The notes below the pieces were generated by a model that worked only from the letters and a program-made list of their open reading frames with translations, did no database searches and had not been told where the DNA came from. Positions 1 through 6,392 of a stretch of DNA of 9,449 bases are shown piece after piece; position 1 is the first letter of the stretch; each line of letters opens with the position of its first letter. A program made the translations under genes and the position numbers. Origin of the DNA: Thiopontia sp964344135 (GTDB lineage Bacteria; Pseudomonadota; Gammaproteobacteria; GCF-002020875); contig CAYFMF010000055.1 of the NCBI GenBank assembly GCA_964344135.1, positions 1 through 9,449 on the forward strand, read 5' to 3'.

Positions 1-6
1 CGATGG

Positions 7-795
7 ATGATCATCCGTTCGGGCTGTAGAATAGCCTGCATGCAGTCAATGCCCCTGTTTCGATTTTTGTTACGCCTCCTGGTGCTGACTCTCCTGTCCG
101 GCCCGGCGGCGGCGGATGAGATTCGTGTTGCTGTAGCGAGTAACTTCAGTGATGCAATCAGGGTGCTCTCGCACCGTTTTGAGGAGAAAACGGGCCACAG
201 GGTAAAGCTGATTACCGGCTCGACCGGCAAACATTATGCACAGATCATCAATGGCGCCCCGTTTGACCTCTTCTTTGCGGCCGACAGCGAGCGGCCACGA
301 CGGCTGGAGGCGGAGGAGGTTGCGCGGCCGGGGAGTCGCTTTACCTATGCCGTGGGGAGGGTGGTCCTCTGGAGTCCGGAGGCAGAGTACGTCGATCCCG
401 GTGGCAGGATTCTTGAGGATGGGGATTTCCGTTACCTGGCGATTGCCAACCCCAGGCTGGCCCCCTATGGCAGGGCGGCCCGCGAGGTGCTGCAGCATCG
501 AGGGGAGTGGGGATCGCTGCGAGGGAGAATGGTGCGCGGCGAGAACATCGGCCAGGCCTTTCAGTTTGTAAGGAGCGGGAATGCGGCGCTTGGATTTGTG
601 GCGCTCTCCCAGATCAGCAATCCGGAGCGCCCACTGGGTGGCTCACTCTGGATGGTGCCGCAGTCGCTCTACTCCCCGATTGAGCAGCAGGCGGTGCAGT
701 TGAGAGAGGGTGGTGCCGCAGGGGAGTTTGCCTCTTTCATCAAGAGTGAGGAGTCTCTGGAGATTATCCGCAGGTTTGGATATGGTACCCCGTGA
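7..795 (+). CDS. modA: ModA, periplasmic molybdate-binding protein of an ABC transporter
   Basis: This is the substrate-binding protein that captures molybdate (possibly tungstate) in the periplasm and hands it to ModB. The N-terminus has a hydrophobic leader rich in Leu, followed by S-G-P-A-A-A, a good signal peptidase I site, so the mature chain probably starts near D37. Mature-protein landmarks of the ModA family are V-A-S-N-F (about 43-47), G-S-T-G-K (71-75) in the oxyanion pocket, N-P-R-L-A-P-Y-G (148-155), G-E-N-I-Q-type motif (178-183) and G-N-A-A-L-G-F-V (191-198). The start is uncertain. The longest visible frame begins at 7, close to the window edge. ATGs at 40 and 49 would give a more ordinary signal peptide of about 22-25 residues, but neither has a clear Shine-Dalgarno. 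The stop overlaps the modB start, so the genes are translationally coupled. The operon promoter lies outside the window. Function is confident; the exact start is not. Confidence 0.93.
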   Translation: MIIRSGCRIACMQSMPLFRFLLRLLVLTLLSGPAAADEIRVAVASNFSDAIRVLSHRFEEKTGHRVKLITGSTGKHYAQIINGAPFDLFFAADSERPRRLEAEEVARPGSRFTYAVGRVVLWSPEAEYVDPGGRILEDGDFRYLAIANPRLAPYGRAAREVLQHRGEWGSLRGRMVRGENIGQAFQFVRSGNAALGFVALSQISNPERPLGGSLWMVPQSLYSPIEQQAVQLREGGAAGEFASFIKSEESLEIIRRFGYGTP

Positions 796-1475
796 TGTTG
801 AGTGAATCCGATCTCGCTGCGCTGGTGATCACCCTCAAACTTGCGGGTGTGAGCACCCTGATCCTGCTGTTGCTGGGGACCCCGCTCGCCTGGTGGATGG
901 CGCGTACCCGCTGGCGCTTCAAGGTGCTGCTTGAGGCGGTGGTGGCTCTGCCACTGGTGTTGCCGCCGACGGTGCTTGGATTCTATCTGCTGGTTGCGCT
1001 CGGTCCCCAGGGGCCGGTGGGCGGCCTGATGGGGTGGCTGGGCGGGCAGCCCCTCGCCTTTACCTTTGCCGGGCTGGTGATCGGTTCGGTGATCTACTCC
1101 ATGCCCTTTGTGGTGCAGCCCCTGCAGAATGCCTTTACGGCGATTGGGGAGCGTCCGCTTGAGGTGGCGGCAACCCTGAGGGCCTCGCCGCTGGACCGTT
1201 TCTTTACCGTGGTGGTGCCGCTGGCACGCTCCGGTTTTCTGACAGCGATTGTGCTCGGGTTTGCCCATACGGTGGGGGAGTTCGGGGTGGTGCTGATGAT
1301 TGGTGGCAATATCCCCGGCGAGACCCAGGTGCTTTCGATTGCCATCTATGACCATGTCGAGGTGCTTGAGTATGGTCAGGCGCACTGGCTCTCGGGTGGA
1401 CTGCTGCTGCTCTCCTTCCTGATGCTGGTTGCTGTCTATACCTTCAACCGCCGCTTTTCGGTTGTGCAGCCATGA
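795..1475 (+). CDS. modB: ModB, molybdate ABC transporter permease
   Basis: This is the inner-membrane subunit through which molybdate crosses; two copies pair with a ModC dimer. The 226-residue length is normal for ModB. Hydrophobic segments are visible at about 8-36, 44-69, 87-110, 148-170 and 199-216. The cytoplasmic coupling loop of ABC permeases (EAA motif) is at about 123-142, beginning E-V-A-A-T-L-R-A-S-P; the usual Gly after the EAA block is Ala here. P-L-V-L-P-P-T-V at 53-60 and H-T-V-G-E-F-G at 158-164 are typical ModB motifs. The start is the ATG at 795, sharing its A with the modA stop (TGATG). A GTG at 792 would add one residue. The 3' end overlaps modC by 4 nt (ATGA). All three mod genes are therefore probably on one transcript with coupled translation. 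Confidence 0.95.
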   Translation: MLSESDLAALVITLKLAGVSTLILLLLGTPLAWWMARTRWRFKVLLEAVVALPLVLPPTVLGFYLLVALGPQGPVGGLMGWLGGQPLAFTFAGLVIGSVIYSMPFVVQPLQNAFTAIGERPLEVAATLRASPLDRFFTVVVPLARSGFLTAIVLGFAHTVGEFGVVLMIGGNIPGETQVLSIAIYDHVEVLEYGQAHWLSGGLLLLSFLMLVAVYTFNRRFSVVQP

Positions 1476-2539
1476 CCATTGAGGCCCGTTTCAGGATCAG
1501 CCGGCAGGAGTTTGTTCTGGATGTGGATCTGGAACTTCCTGCGCGCGGTGTCAGCGCACTCTTTGGCTGTTCCGGGTGCGGCAAGACGACGCTGTTGCGG
1601 GCCATCGCCGGGCTGGAGCAGGGTGCAGATGGATTTCTCCGTGTGGGCGAACAGGTGTGGCAGGATGAAAGAGAGTTCCTGCCTCCACACAGGCGTCCAC
1701 TGGGCTATGTGTTTCAGGAGGCGAGCCTGTTTGCCCACCTCAACGTTCGTCAGAATCTGGAGTATGGGGTCAAGCGGGTCCCGGAGTCCGAGCGCAGGGT
1801 CTCGATGGGGCGCGCCATTGAGCTGCTCGGGATAGGCGATCTTCTTCAGCGTAGTACCGATCAGCTCTCTGGCGGGGAGCGCCAGCGGGTGGCCATTGCC
1901 CGTGCGCTGGCGATCAGTCCAAGAATCCTCCTGATGGATGAGCCGCTGTCGGGGCTGGACCACAAGAGAAAACGGGAGATCATGCCCTATCTGGAGTCCC
2001 TCCATGACGAGCTGGATATCCCGGTGATCTATGTCAGCCACTCCCCGGATGAGGTGGCACGTCTGGCAGACCATCTGGTGCTGCTGGAGCAGGGGCGGGT
2101 GGCGGGTGTTGGGCCAATCGACGAGATGCTGACACGCAGTGACCTGCCGCTTGCACATGGTGATGATGCGGCGGCACTGATTCAGGCCAGCGTGGCTCGC
2201 CATGATGAGCGGTTTGATCTCACCTATATCGATTTCCCGGGCGGGCAGTTTACTGTTGCCCATCGTGCCCTGCCCGTGGGGCATCCGGTTCGACTCAGGG
2301 TTGCGGCCCGTGATGTCAGTCTGACGCAGGAGCATCAGGCCGGAACCAGTATTCTCAATATCTTCCCGGCGCTGGTTGATGAGATTACCCTCGAGGGGAG
2401 TGCCCAGGTGATGGTGCGGTTGCTGGCCAACGGGGTACCACTGCTCTCCCGCATCACACGAAAATCGGCAGAGCTGCTTGCCCTTGAGCCGGGAAGGCAG
2501 GTGTTTGCCCAGGTCAAGAGTGTGGCGCTGCTCTCCTGA
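1472..2539 (+). CDS. modC: ModC, molybdate ABC transporter ATP-binding protein
   Basis: This is the cytoplasmic ATPase that drives molybdate import with ModB. All nucleotide-binding motifs are intact: Walker A G-C-S-G-C-G-K-T-T at 32-40, Q-loop Gln at 82, signature L-S-G-G-E at 132-136, Walker B L-L-M-D-E-P at 153-158 with catalytic Glu157, D-loop S-G-L-D at 160-163, and switch His190. After the ATPase domain comes a C-terminal TOBE/Mop-like domain (about 288-353, beginning near G-T-S-I-L-N), the small oxyanion-binding fold used in ModC for trans-inhibition by molybdate. This C-terminal domain separates ModC from generic importer ATPases. The length of 355 residues matches the family. The ATG overlaps the modB stop by 4 nt. 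No terminator is visible in the 28 nt before the next gene, so readthrough is likely. Confidence 0.95.
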   Translation: MTIEARFRISRQEFVLDVDLELPARGVSALFGCSGCGKTTLLRAIAGLEQGADGFLRVGEQVWQDEREFLPPHRRPLGYVFQEASLFAHLNVRQNLEYGVKRVPESERRVSMGRAIELLGIGDLLQRSTDQLSGGERQRVAIARALAISPRILLMDEPLSGLDHKRKREIMPYLESLHDELDIPVIYVSHSPDEVARLADHLVLLEQGRVAGVGPIDEMLTRSDLPLAHGDDAAALIQASVARHDERFDLTYIDFPGGQFTVAHRALPVGHPVRLRVAARDVSLTQEHQAGTSILNIFPALVDEITLEGSAQVMVRLLANGVPLLSRITRKSAELLALEPGRQVFAQVKSVALLS

Positions 2540-2554
2540 TATCCATTTATCTAC

Positions 2555-2559
2555 AGGGG
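2555..2559 (+). promoter_or_regulatory. Ribosome binding site of the tyrosine phosphatase gene
   Basis: AGGGG sits 8 nt before the ATG at 2568. It decides the start within a frame that stays open back to 2478 inside modC. Confidence 0.6.
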
Positions 2560-2567
2560 TGTTCCAG

Positions 2568-3065
2568 ATGGAAAAGAAACAGAAAGTATCGGTCCTCTTT
2601 GTCTGCATGGGGAATATCTGTCGCTCTCCCACGGCGCATGGGGTGTTTCGTCAGATGGTTGAGGATGAGGGGCTGGGCGGGGCGATTGAGGTCGACTCTG
2701 CCGGTACCCACTCCTACCATGTTGGCAGTCCACCGGATGAGCGGGCACAGCAGACCGCACAGCGAAGGGGGCTTGATATGGGGGATCTGCGTGCGCGCAA
2801 GGCGAAGGCGCGTGATTTTGACCGTTTTGACCTTGTGTTGGCGATGGATCGTGACAACTATGCCATCCTGGAGTCCTACACCACTCCGGAGACGGGAGAG
2901 AAGCTGCGGCTGTTCATGGAGTTTGCTCCGGATCACTGGCGGACCCGTGAGGTACCAGACCCCTATTACGGTGGCCCGAATGGCTTTGAGCAGGTCTTCG
3001 ATATGGTAGAGGATGCCTCGCGTGGCCTGATTGACTTTTTGCGGGCGGAGTATGGACTGAGTTAG
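2568..3065 (+). CDS. Low-molecular-weight protein-tyrosine phosphatase
   Basis: A cytoplasmic phosphatase that removes phosphate from phosphotyrosine (some members act on phosphoarginine) through a cysteinyl-phosphate intermediate. The signature P-loop C-x5-R-S is at 13-20 (Cys13 nucleophile, Arg19), right after the N-terminal strand V-S-V-L-F-V. The general-acid loop is P-D-P-Y-Y-G-G at 130-136 with Asp131. S-A-G-T at 44-47 is also typical. The ATG at 2568 is chosen because AGGGG lies 8 nt upstream (2555-2559) and the protein then starts just before the catalytic strand. It gives 165 residues, a normal length; the open frame extends 90 nt further back into modC without family homology. In Pseudomonas aeruginosa a member of this family (ptpA) sits near murB and rne, so placement beside rne looks ancestral, and the mod operon upstream may be the local addition. 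The substrate cannot be told from sequence. Confidence 0.93.
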   Translation: MEKKQKVSVLFVCMGNICRSPTAHGVFRQMVEDEGLGGAIEVDSAGTHSYHVGSPPDERAQQTAQRRGLDMGDLRARKAKARDFDRFDLVLAMDRDNYAILESYTTPETGEKLRLFMEFAPDHWRTREVPDPYYGGPNGFEQVFDMVEDASRGLIDFLRAEYGLS

Positions 3066-3092
3066 CCATACGGAGAGAGGGGGGAGAGGATA

Positions 3093-3124
3093 AAAAAATG
3101 GGCTCGTAACTGAGCCCATTTTTT
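3093..3124. terminator. Bidirectional intrinsic terminator between the phosphatase gene and rne
   Basis: A perfect inverted repeat: T-GGGCTC (3099-3105), a 6-nt loop (3106-3111) and GAGCCC-A (3112-3118). It is flanked by seven A (3092-3098) and six T (3119-3124). Read rightward it is a GC stem followed by U6 and ends the phosphatase (probably mod-phosphatase) transcript 28 nt past the stop at 3065. Read leftward it is the same stem followed by U7 and ends rne about 36 nt past its stop codon. The A/T arms can also pair, lengthening the stem to 13 bp. Confidence 0.92.
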
Positions 3125-3160
3125 ATCTGTGAGGGTAGCGTTCTACCCTCTGCTGCTGGA

Positions 3161-5829
3161 TCACTCCGTTGCTGCAGGTTGTGTCGCTGATGAATCCCCG
3201 GACGACTTGGACTTGGGCGGTGCAGACTCCCTGGTTGCCGCCTCTGACTGCGCTTTTGGAGCGCTCTCCTTTTTGGGCTGTTGGCGTGGCCTGGACTCCG
3301 CCTGGCTGCTCTTTGTGGCCGCTTTCTGTGACGGTTTCTCTGCGGCAGCTGCCGGGGCAGGTGACTGCTCCTGTTTCGGTGCGGGCTTCTCCGCTACCGG
3401 CTTCTTGCTGCCAGAATCTCCCTTTCTGTTCTCTGTCCCCTTTGACGGGGCTGGATTCTGCTTCTCACCACCTCTGCTGGATGCGGGTTTTGAGTCCTGT
3501 TTTGTCTCCTCTGGACGGGCTGGTCTGGACTCTGAACGGGGCTTTCTCTGCCCCTGTTCTCTCTTGCCTGAATCCCTCCCTCTGGGAGCAGAGCTCTTCT
3601 TCTCGGGGCTCCTCTTTTCACCCTGCTTCTGTTGCTGGGAGGATTGTTGCTGCCCCTGACCCTGACCCTNNNNNNNNNNNNNNNNNNNNNNNNNNNNNNN
3701 NNNNNNNNNNNNNNNNNNNNNNNNNNNNNNNNNNNNNNNNNNNNNNNNNNNNNNNNNNNNNNNNNNNNNCCCTGACCCTGACCCTCTCTCTTCTGGGACT
3801 GCTGCTGGCCACGGTTTCCACCGGAGCGTGAACGTCTTCTCTGTCCCTGCCCCTGTTTTCCCTGGCCCTGACCCTGCCCTTGCTGTTTCTGTCCCTGTCC
3901 CTCTTTTCGCTGCTGCTGTTTTCCGTCACCACCCTGCGCAGAACGTCTGCGACCACGGTTTCCCTGTCCGCGACGGGATGGGTGGCGGCCTCCGCTGCTG
4001 CGGTTTCCGCTCTGCTGGCGGTTTCTGTTACGTCCCCGTCCCTGGCCCTGGCGACCAGATGACTCCTTCTTCTCCTCCTCCTTTTTCTCCTCTCTGGAGC
4101 CACCACCAAACAGGGTGGTGAAGAGCTTCTTGATAAAGGAGGGGGATGCCTCAACCTGCTCCTGCTTCTTGCTGGCTGGTTTGGGCTCACTCTTCTCTGC
4201 CTTCTCTACCTGGGGAACCGGGGCGTTGGGCATGATCTCGCGTACTGCCGGCTTGTCGCGCTCTACGGCGGAGGCCTCCTGGATGATCTCTTCAGGAGTC
4301 TGCTCCTGTTTCTCTACACGCTGGTAGCTGGGGCGCTGATCCTGCTCCTGTGCACCGGGTTTCGCCCTTGATCGTTCAATGCTGTAGTGTGGTGTCTCCA
4401 GTGACTGGTTGGGCACCAGAACCACCGATACCTTGCAGCGGGCCTCGATCTCGGCAATTGCGGCGCGCTTCTCGTTGAGCAGATAGGTGGCAACGGAGAT
4501 TGGGAGCTGTGCGGTAACCTGTCCTGTACCCTCCTTGAGCGCCTCCTCCTGGATCAGTCTCAGTACAGAGAGGGCGATCGACTGCGTGCCACGGATGGTT
4601 CCCTGTCCGCTACAGCGTGGGCAGACGTTGTGTGCCGACTCACCCAGAGAGGGGCGAAGCCGTTGACGTGACATCTCCAGCAGTCCAAAGCGGGAGATTC
4701 GCCCTACCTGAACCCGGGCACGATCATAGCGAAGCGCATCCCTGAGCCGATTCTCGACTGCGCGCTGGTTCTTGCTGGCCTGCATGTCGATAAAGTCGAT
4801 CACCACCAGTCCGCCACTGTCCCGCAGACGCAGCTGACGGGCAATCTCGTCTGCCGCCTCCAGGTTGGCGTTGAGGGCGGTCTCCTCGATATTGCTCCCC
4901 TTGGTGGCGCGTGCCGAGTTGATGTCAATCGAGATCAGCGCCTCGGTGTGGTCAATCACAATCGATCCACCGGACGGGAGCCGTACCTCTCTCTGGAATG
5001 CAGACTCCAGCTGGCTCTCAATCTGGAAACGGGTAAAGATCGGGGATCCGTCCTGGTATCGCTTCAGCTTCTTCAGGTTGTGGGGCATGACCCGGGACAT
5101 GAATTCATGTGCGGTGTAGTAGGTGTCCTCGTCATCAATCAGGATCTCGCCGATATCCTCACGCAGGTAGTCGCGAATTGCACGGATGACGATGTCACTC
5201 TCGCGGTAGATCAGGAATGGGGCGGGCTTTTCGGCCGCCTTCTCGATACTGCTCCAGATCTGGTGCTGATAGTCGAGATCCCACTGCAGCTCCTCCGTGG
5301 ATTTGCCGACCCCTGCGGTACGGACGATTGCACCCGACCCCTTGGGGATCTTCATCTCCCGCATTGCGGTTCGGAGCTCCTGGCGATCCTTGCCCTCGAT
5401 TCTGCGCGAGATGCCACCCGCACGCGGGTTGTTGGGCATGTAGACCAGGTAGCGTCCCGCCATGCTGACAAAGGTGGTCAGCGCGGCCCCCTTGTTGCCA
5501 CGCTCCTCTTTCTCAATCTGTACGATGACCTCCTGCCCCTCACTGACTGCTGCAGCGATGGTGGGGCGTCCACCACCCTCAAATGCCCCCTCCTTGAAGT
5601 AGTTGCGGGAGATCTCCTTGAAGGGGAGAAAGCCGTGGCGCTCACAGCCATAATTGACAAAAGCGGCCTCAAGGCTGGGTTCGATACGGGTGATCTTTCC
5701 CTTGTAGATGTTGCCCTTTTTCTTCTCGTAGGCTGCGCTCTCGATGTCGAGGTCGTAGAGGTGCTGGCCATCCACCAGCGCGACACGCAACTCCTCTTGC
5801 TGGGTTGCGTTCATCAGAATTCTTTTCAT
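3161..5829 (-). CDS. rne: RNase E (endoribonuclease, degradosome scaffold), interrupted by an assembly gap
   Basis: The essential endonuclease that starts mRNA decay and processes rRNA and tRNA. Residues 1-510 closely follow the E. coli catalytic half: S1 domain about 37-120, 5'-sensor region with A-G-V-G-K-S near 172-177, metal-binding Asp302 (S-I-D-I-N) and Asp345 (V-I-D-F-I-D), and Zn-link C-P-R-C at 403-406. The tail is disordered. Residues 563-577 (S-P-S-F-I-K-K-L-F-T-T-L-F-G-G) look like the amphipathic membrane anchor. Next come an Arg/Gly/Asn/Gln-rich RNA-binding-like stretch (592-680), Gly-Gln repeats running into the N gap, and about 168 Lys/Glu/Ala/Pro/Ser-rich residues ending A-A-T-E. 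The frame after the gap differs from the frame before it only because 100 N is an arbitrary length. With pure repeat in the gap the frame is continuous, at least 856 residues, shorter than the 1061 of E. coli. The ATG at 5829 gives the conserved M-K-R start, with GGGA 8 nt upstream. No RhlB, enolase or PNPase site was recognised. Confidence 0.95.
3651..3905 (-). repeat. Degenerate hexanucleotide repeat coding for Gly-Gln repeats in the RNase E tail
   Basis: CCCTGN-type hexamers (CCCTGA, CCCTGT, CCCTGG on the plus strand) recur at 3651-3669, 3770-3785 and 3841-3900. They encode alternating Gln and Gly on the rne strand, for example residues 644-663 and 682-686. The two blocks touching the N gap are perfect CCCTGA copies; the 3841-3900 block is diverged and interrupted by Lys and Gln codons. 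Because the unit is two codons long, copy-number change would not shift the frame. Confidence 0.8.
3670..3769. other. Assembly gap: 100 N inside rne
   Basis: Exactly 100 N, the usual placeholder for a gap of unknown size. Both edges are the same 6-nt repeat (CCCTGA on the plus strand; CAG-GGT, Gln-Gly, on the coding strand). Left units are at 3654-3659 and 3660-3665 plus a partial CCCT at 3666-3669. Right units are at 3770-3775 and 3776-3781 plus a partial. The break is therefore most simply a repeat the assembler could not cross. Confidence 0.97.
4099..4143 (-). other. Putative membrane-targeting amphipathic segment of RNase E
   Basis: These codons encode residues 563-577, S-P-S-F-I-K-K-L-F-T-T-L-F-G-G. 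The spacing of Phe, Ile and Leu against Lys gives one hydrophobic and one basic face. This resembles in position and character the segment A membrane-targeting helix that holds gammaproteobacterial RNase E on the inner membrane. It stands out from the surrounding charged, disordered tail. Assignment is by resemblance, not by alignment. Confidence 0.6.
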
Positions 5830-5836
5830 TGCAATA

Positions 5837-5965
5837 TTCCCGGTTTCCAGTGCCGGAAGAGGACGTGTAGTGGGGCGGACAGGATCTGTCCACTGAATCC
5901 GAGAGATTCAGGAGGGAAAATCGATCAGGCAGGGGAACAGGCAGTTGAGTACGGGTGACTCAACT
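5837..5965 (-). promoter_or_regulatory. Structured rne 5' leader with tandem hairpins, candidate autoregulatory element
   Basis: Read in rne direction there are four inverted repeats. First, AGTTGAGT / ACTCAACT, 8 bp with a 7-nt loop (5965-5943). Second, CTGAATC / GATTCAG, 7 bp with a 5-nt loop (5911-5893). Third, GGACAG / CTGTCC, 6 bp with a 3-nt loop (5891-5877), one nucleotide from the second. Fourth, TTCCGG / CCGGGAA with one bulge and a 9-nt loop (5858-5837), which would cover the GGGA ribosome binding site of rne. Known biology: the E. coli rne leader hairpins sense RNase E activity and tune rne mRNA decay. That this leader does the same is inference. Confidence 0.5.
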
Positions 5966-6015
5966 ACGGGGCAGACAATATGTTTTTGTTATTGAAAAAC
6001 ATTCAGTTACTAGCT

Positions 6016-6024
6016 TGTATACCA
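6016..6024 (-). promoter_or_regulatory. Candidate rne promoter, extended -10 box
   Basis: On the minus strand TG-G-TATACA (6024 to 6016) fits an extended -10 element, although the last two bases of the hexamer are off consensus. No good -35 is present. Transcription would begin near 6009, giving a leader of about 180 nt that contains all four hairpins. Prediction by eye only. Confidence 0.3.
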
Positions 6025-6028
6025 TTTT

Positions 6029-6048
6029 GTGAACACTCTGGTGTTCAC
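6029..6048. promoter_or_regulatory. 20-bp perfect dyad, candidate operator or hairpin upstream of rne
   Basis: GTGAACAC (6029-6036), TCTG, GTGTTCAC (6041-6048): both arms of 8 bp match perfectly. If the rne promoter is the box at 6016-6024, the dyad covers about -20 to -39. That suits a regulator site, and there is no T tract that would make it a terminator. No known operator consensus was recognised. Confidence 0.4.
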
Positions 6049-6380
6049 CCTTCCAGGACGGCCTTCTGCCACTCTGGCAATCTGTTTCCTCTGCTGAAGA
6101 TGACTCTCAAAACCTCCGGTTCTGGTCTCTCTTCACAACAACGTATTCTTCCGGGCTCTCTTTGTTCTGTTTTCAATCGACCCTGCCAGATGACAGCGTC
6201 TGCCCTAAATTCTTTTCAAAAGTTACACTGCTCTCAGAGCATGGGCGTGAAATAACGTCTCCATCTCTCTGGTTTTCCAGTCTCATTCTGGTCATTAACC
6301 CAAGAGCAATGATCCGGCAACTATACCAGTGAATCACTTGTCTCGCAATTGATTAAGAGGACTGCCCTATCGGGGCGGGT

Positions 6381-6386
6381 TACAAT
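6381..6386 (+). promoter_or_regulatory. Candidate rluC promoter with a leaderless start
   Basis: TACAAT (6381-6386) is a good -10 hexamer. The best -35 at 17-bp spacing is AGGACT (6358-6363), matching only the central GAC. The predicted start of transcription, about 7 nt downstream, falls on or next to the ATG at 6393. There is no Shine-Dalgarno before that ATG. Confidence 0.4.
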
Positions 6387-6392
6387 AGCGCG

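Larger units (their letters stand above)
5830..6392. other. 563-bp intergenic regulatory region between divergent rne and rluC
   Basis: I see no credible gene here. A plus-strand open frame of 91 codons (5980-6255) lacks a ribosome binding site and resembles no family I know. The rne-proximal third (about 5838-5965) is a series of hairpins that would lie in the rne leader RNA. A strong 20-bp dyad sits at 6029-6048 and a smaller one at 6067-6079. The stretch 6090-6340 is AT-richer and shows only weak short palindromes, such as GCTCT-C-AGAGC at 6230-6240. The rluC-proximal end carries a candidate -10 box. A long rne leader is known from E. coli, where it mediates feedback control by RNase E. 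Confidence 0.7.

Noticed and set aside
1436..2632. 398-codon minus-strand open frame opposite modC
   Set aside because: Antisense shadow of a gene with every ABC ATPase motif; its own translation resembles nothing.
3129..3659. Plus-strand open frame of 176 codons, rich in Phe, Cys, Ser and Leu
   Set aside because: It is the antisense of the rne tail; its composition mirrors the Lys/Glu/Ser codons opposite, and it has no ribosome binding site or known family.
3394..3669. An rne C-terminus read straight through the N gap in the upstream frame (Arg/Pro/Asn-rich, running on to 3394)
   Set aside because: It depends on the gap being exactly 100 nt. The alternative frame ending at 3161 continues the Gln-Gly repeat, has Lys/Glu/Ala/Pro composition typical of RNase E tails, and stops just before the terminator.
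4948..5958. Long plus-strand open frame of 336 codons opposite the rne 5' half
   Set aside because: It lies antisense to the conserved RNase E catalytic domain and into its leader. It has no recognisable motif and is explained by codon bias of rne.
5980..6255. 91-codon plus-strand open frame in the rne-rluC spacer
   Set aside because: No ribosome binding site, no plausible domain or signal peptide, unusual composition; it lies where the rne promoter and leader are expected.
6230..6280. Small palindromes GCTCT-C-AGAGC and CTGG-TTTT-CCAG as regulatory sites
   Set aside because: Arms of only 4-5 bp are expected by chance in a spacer this long, and there is no T run or promoter relation.
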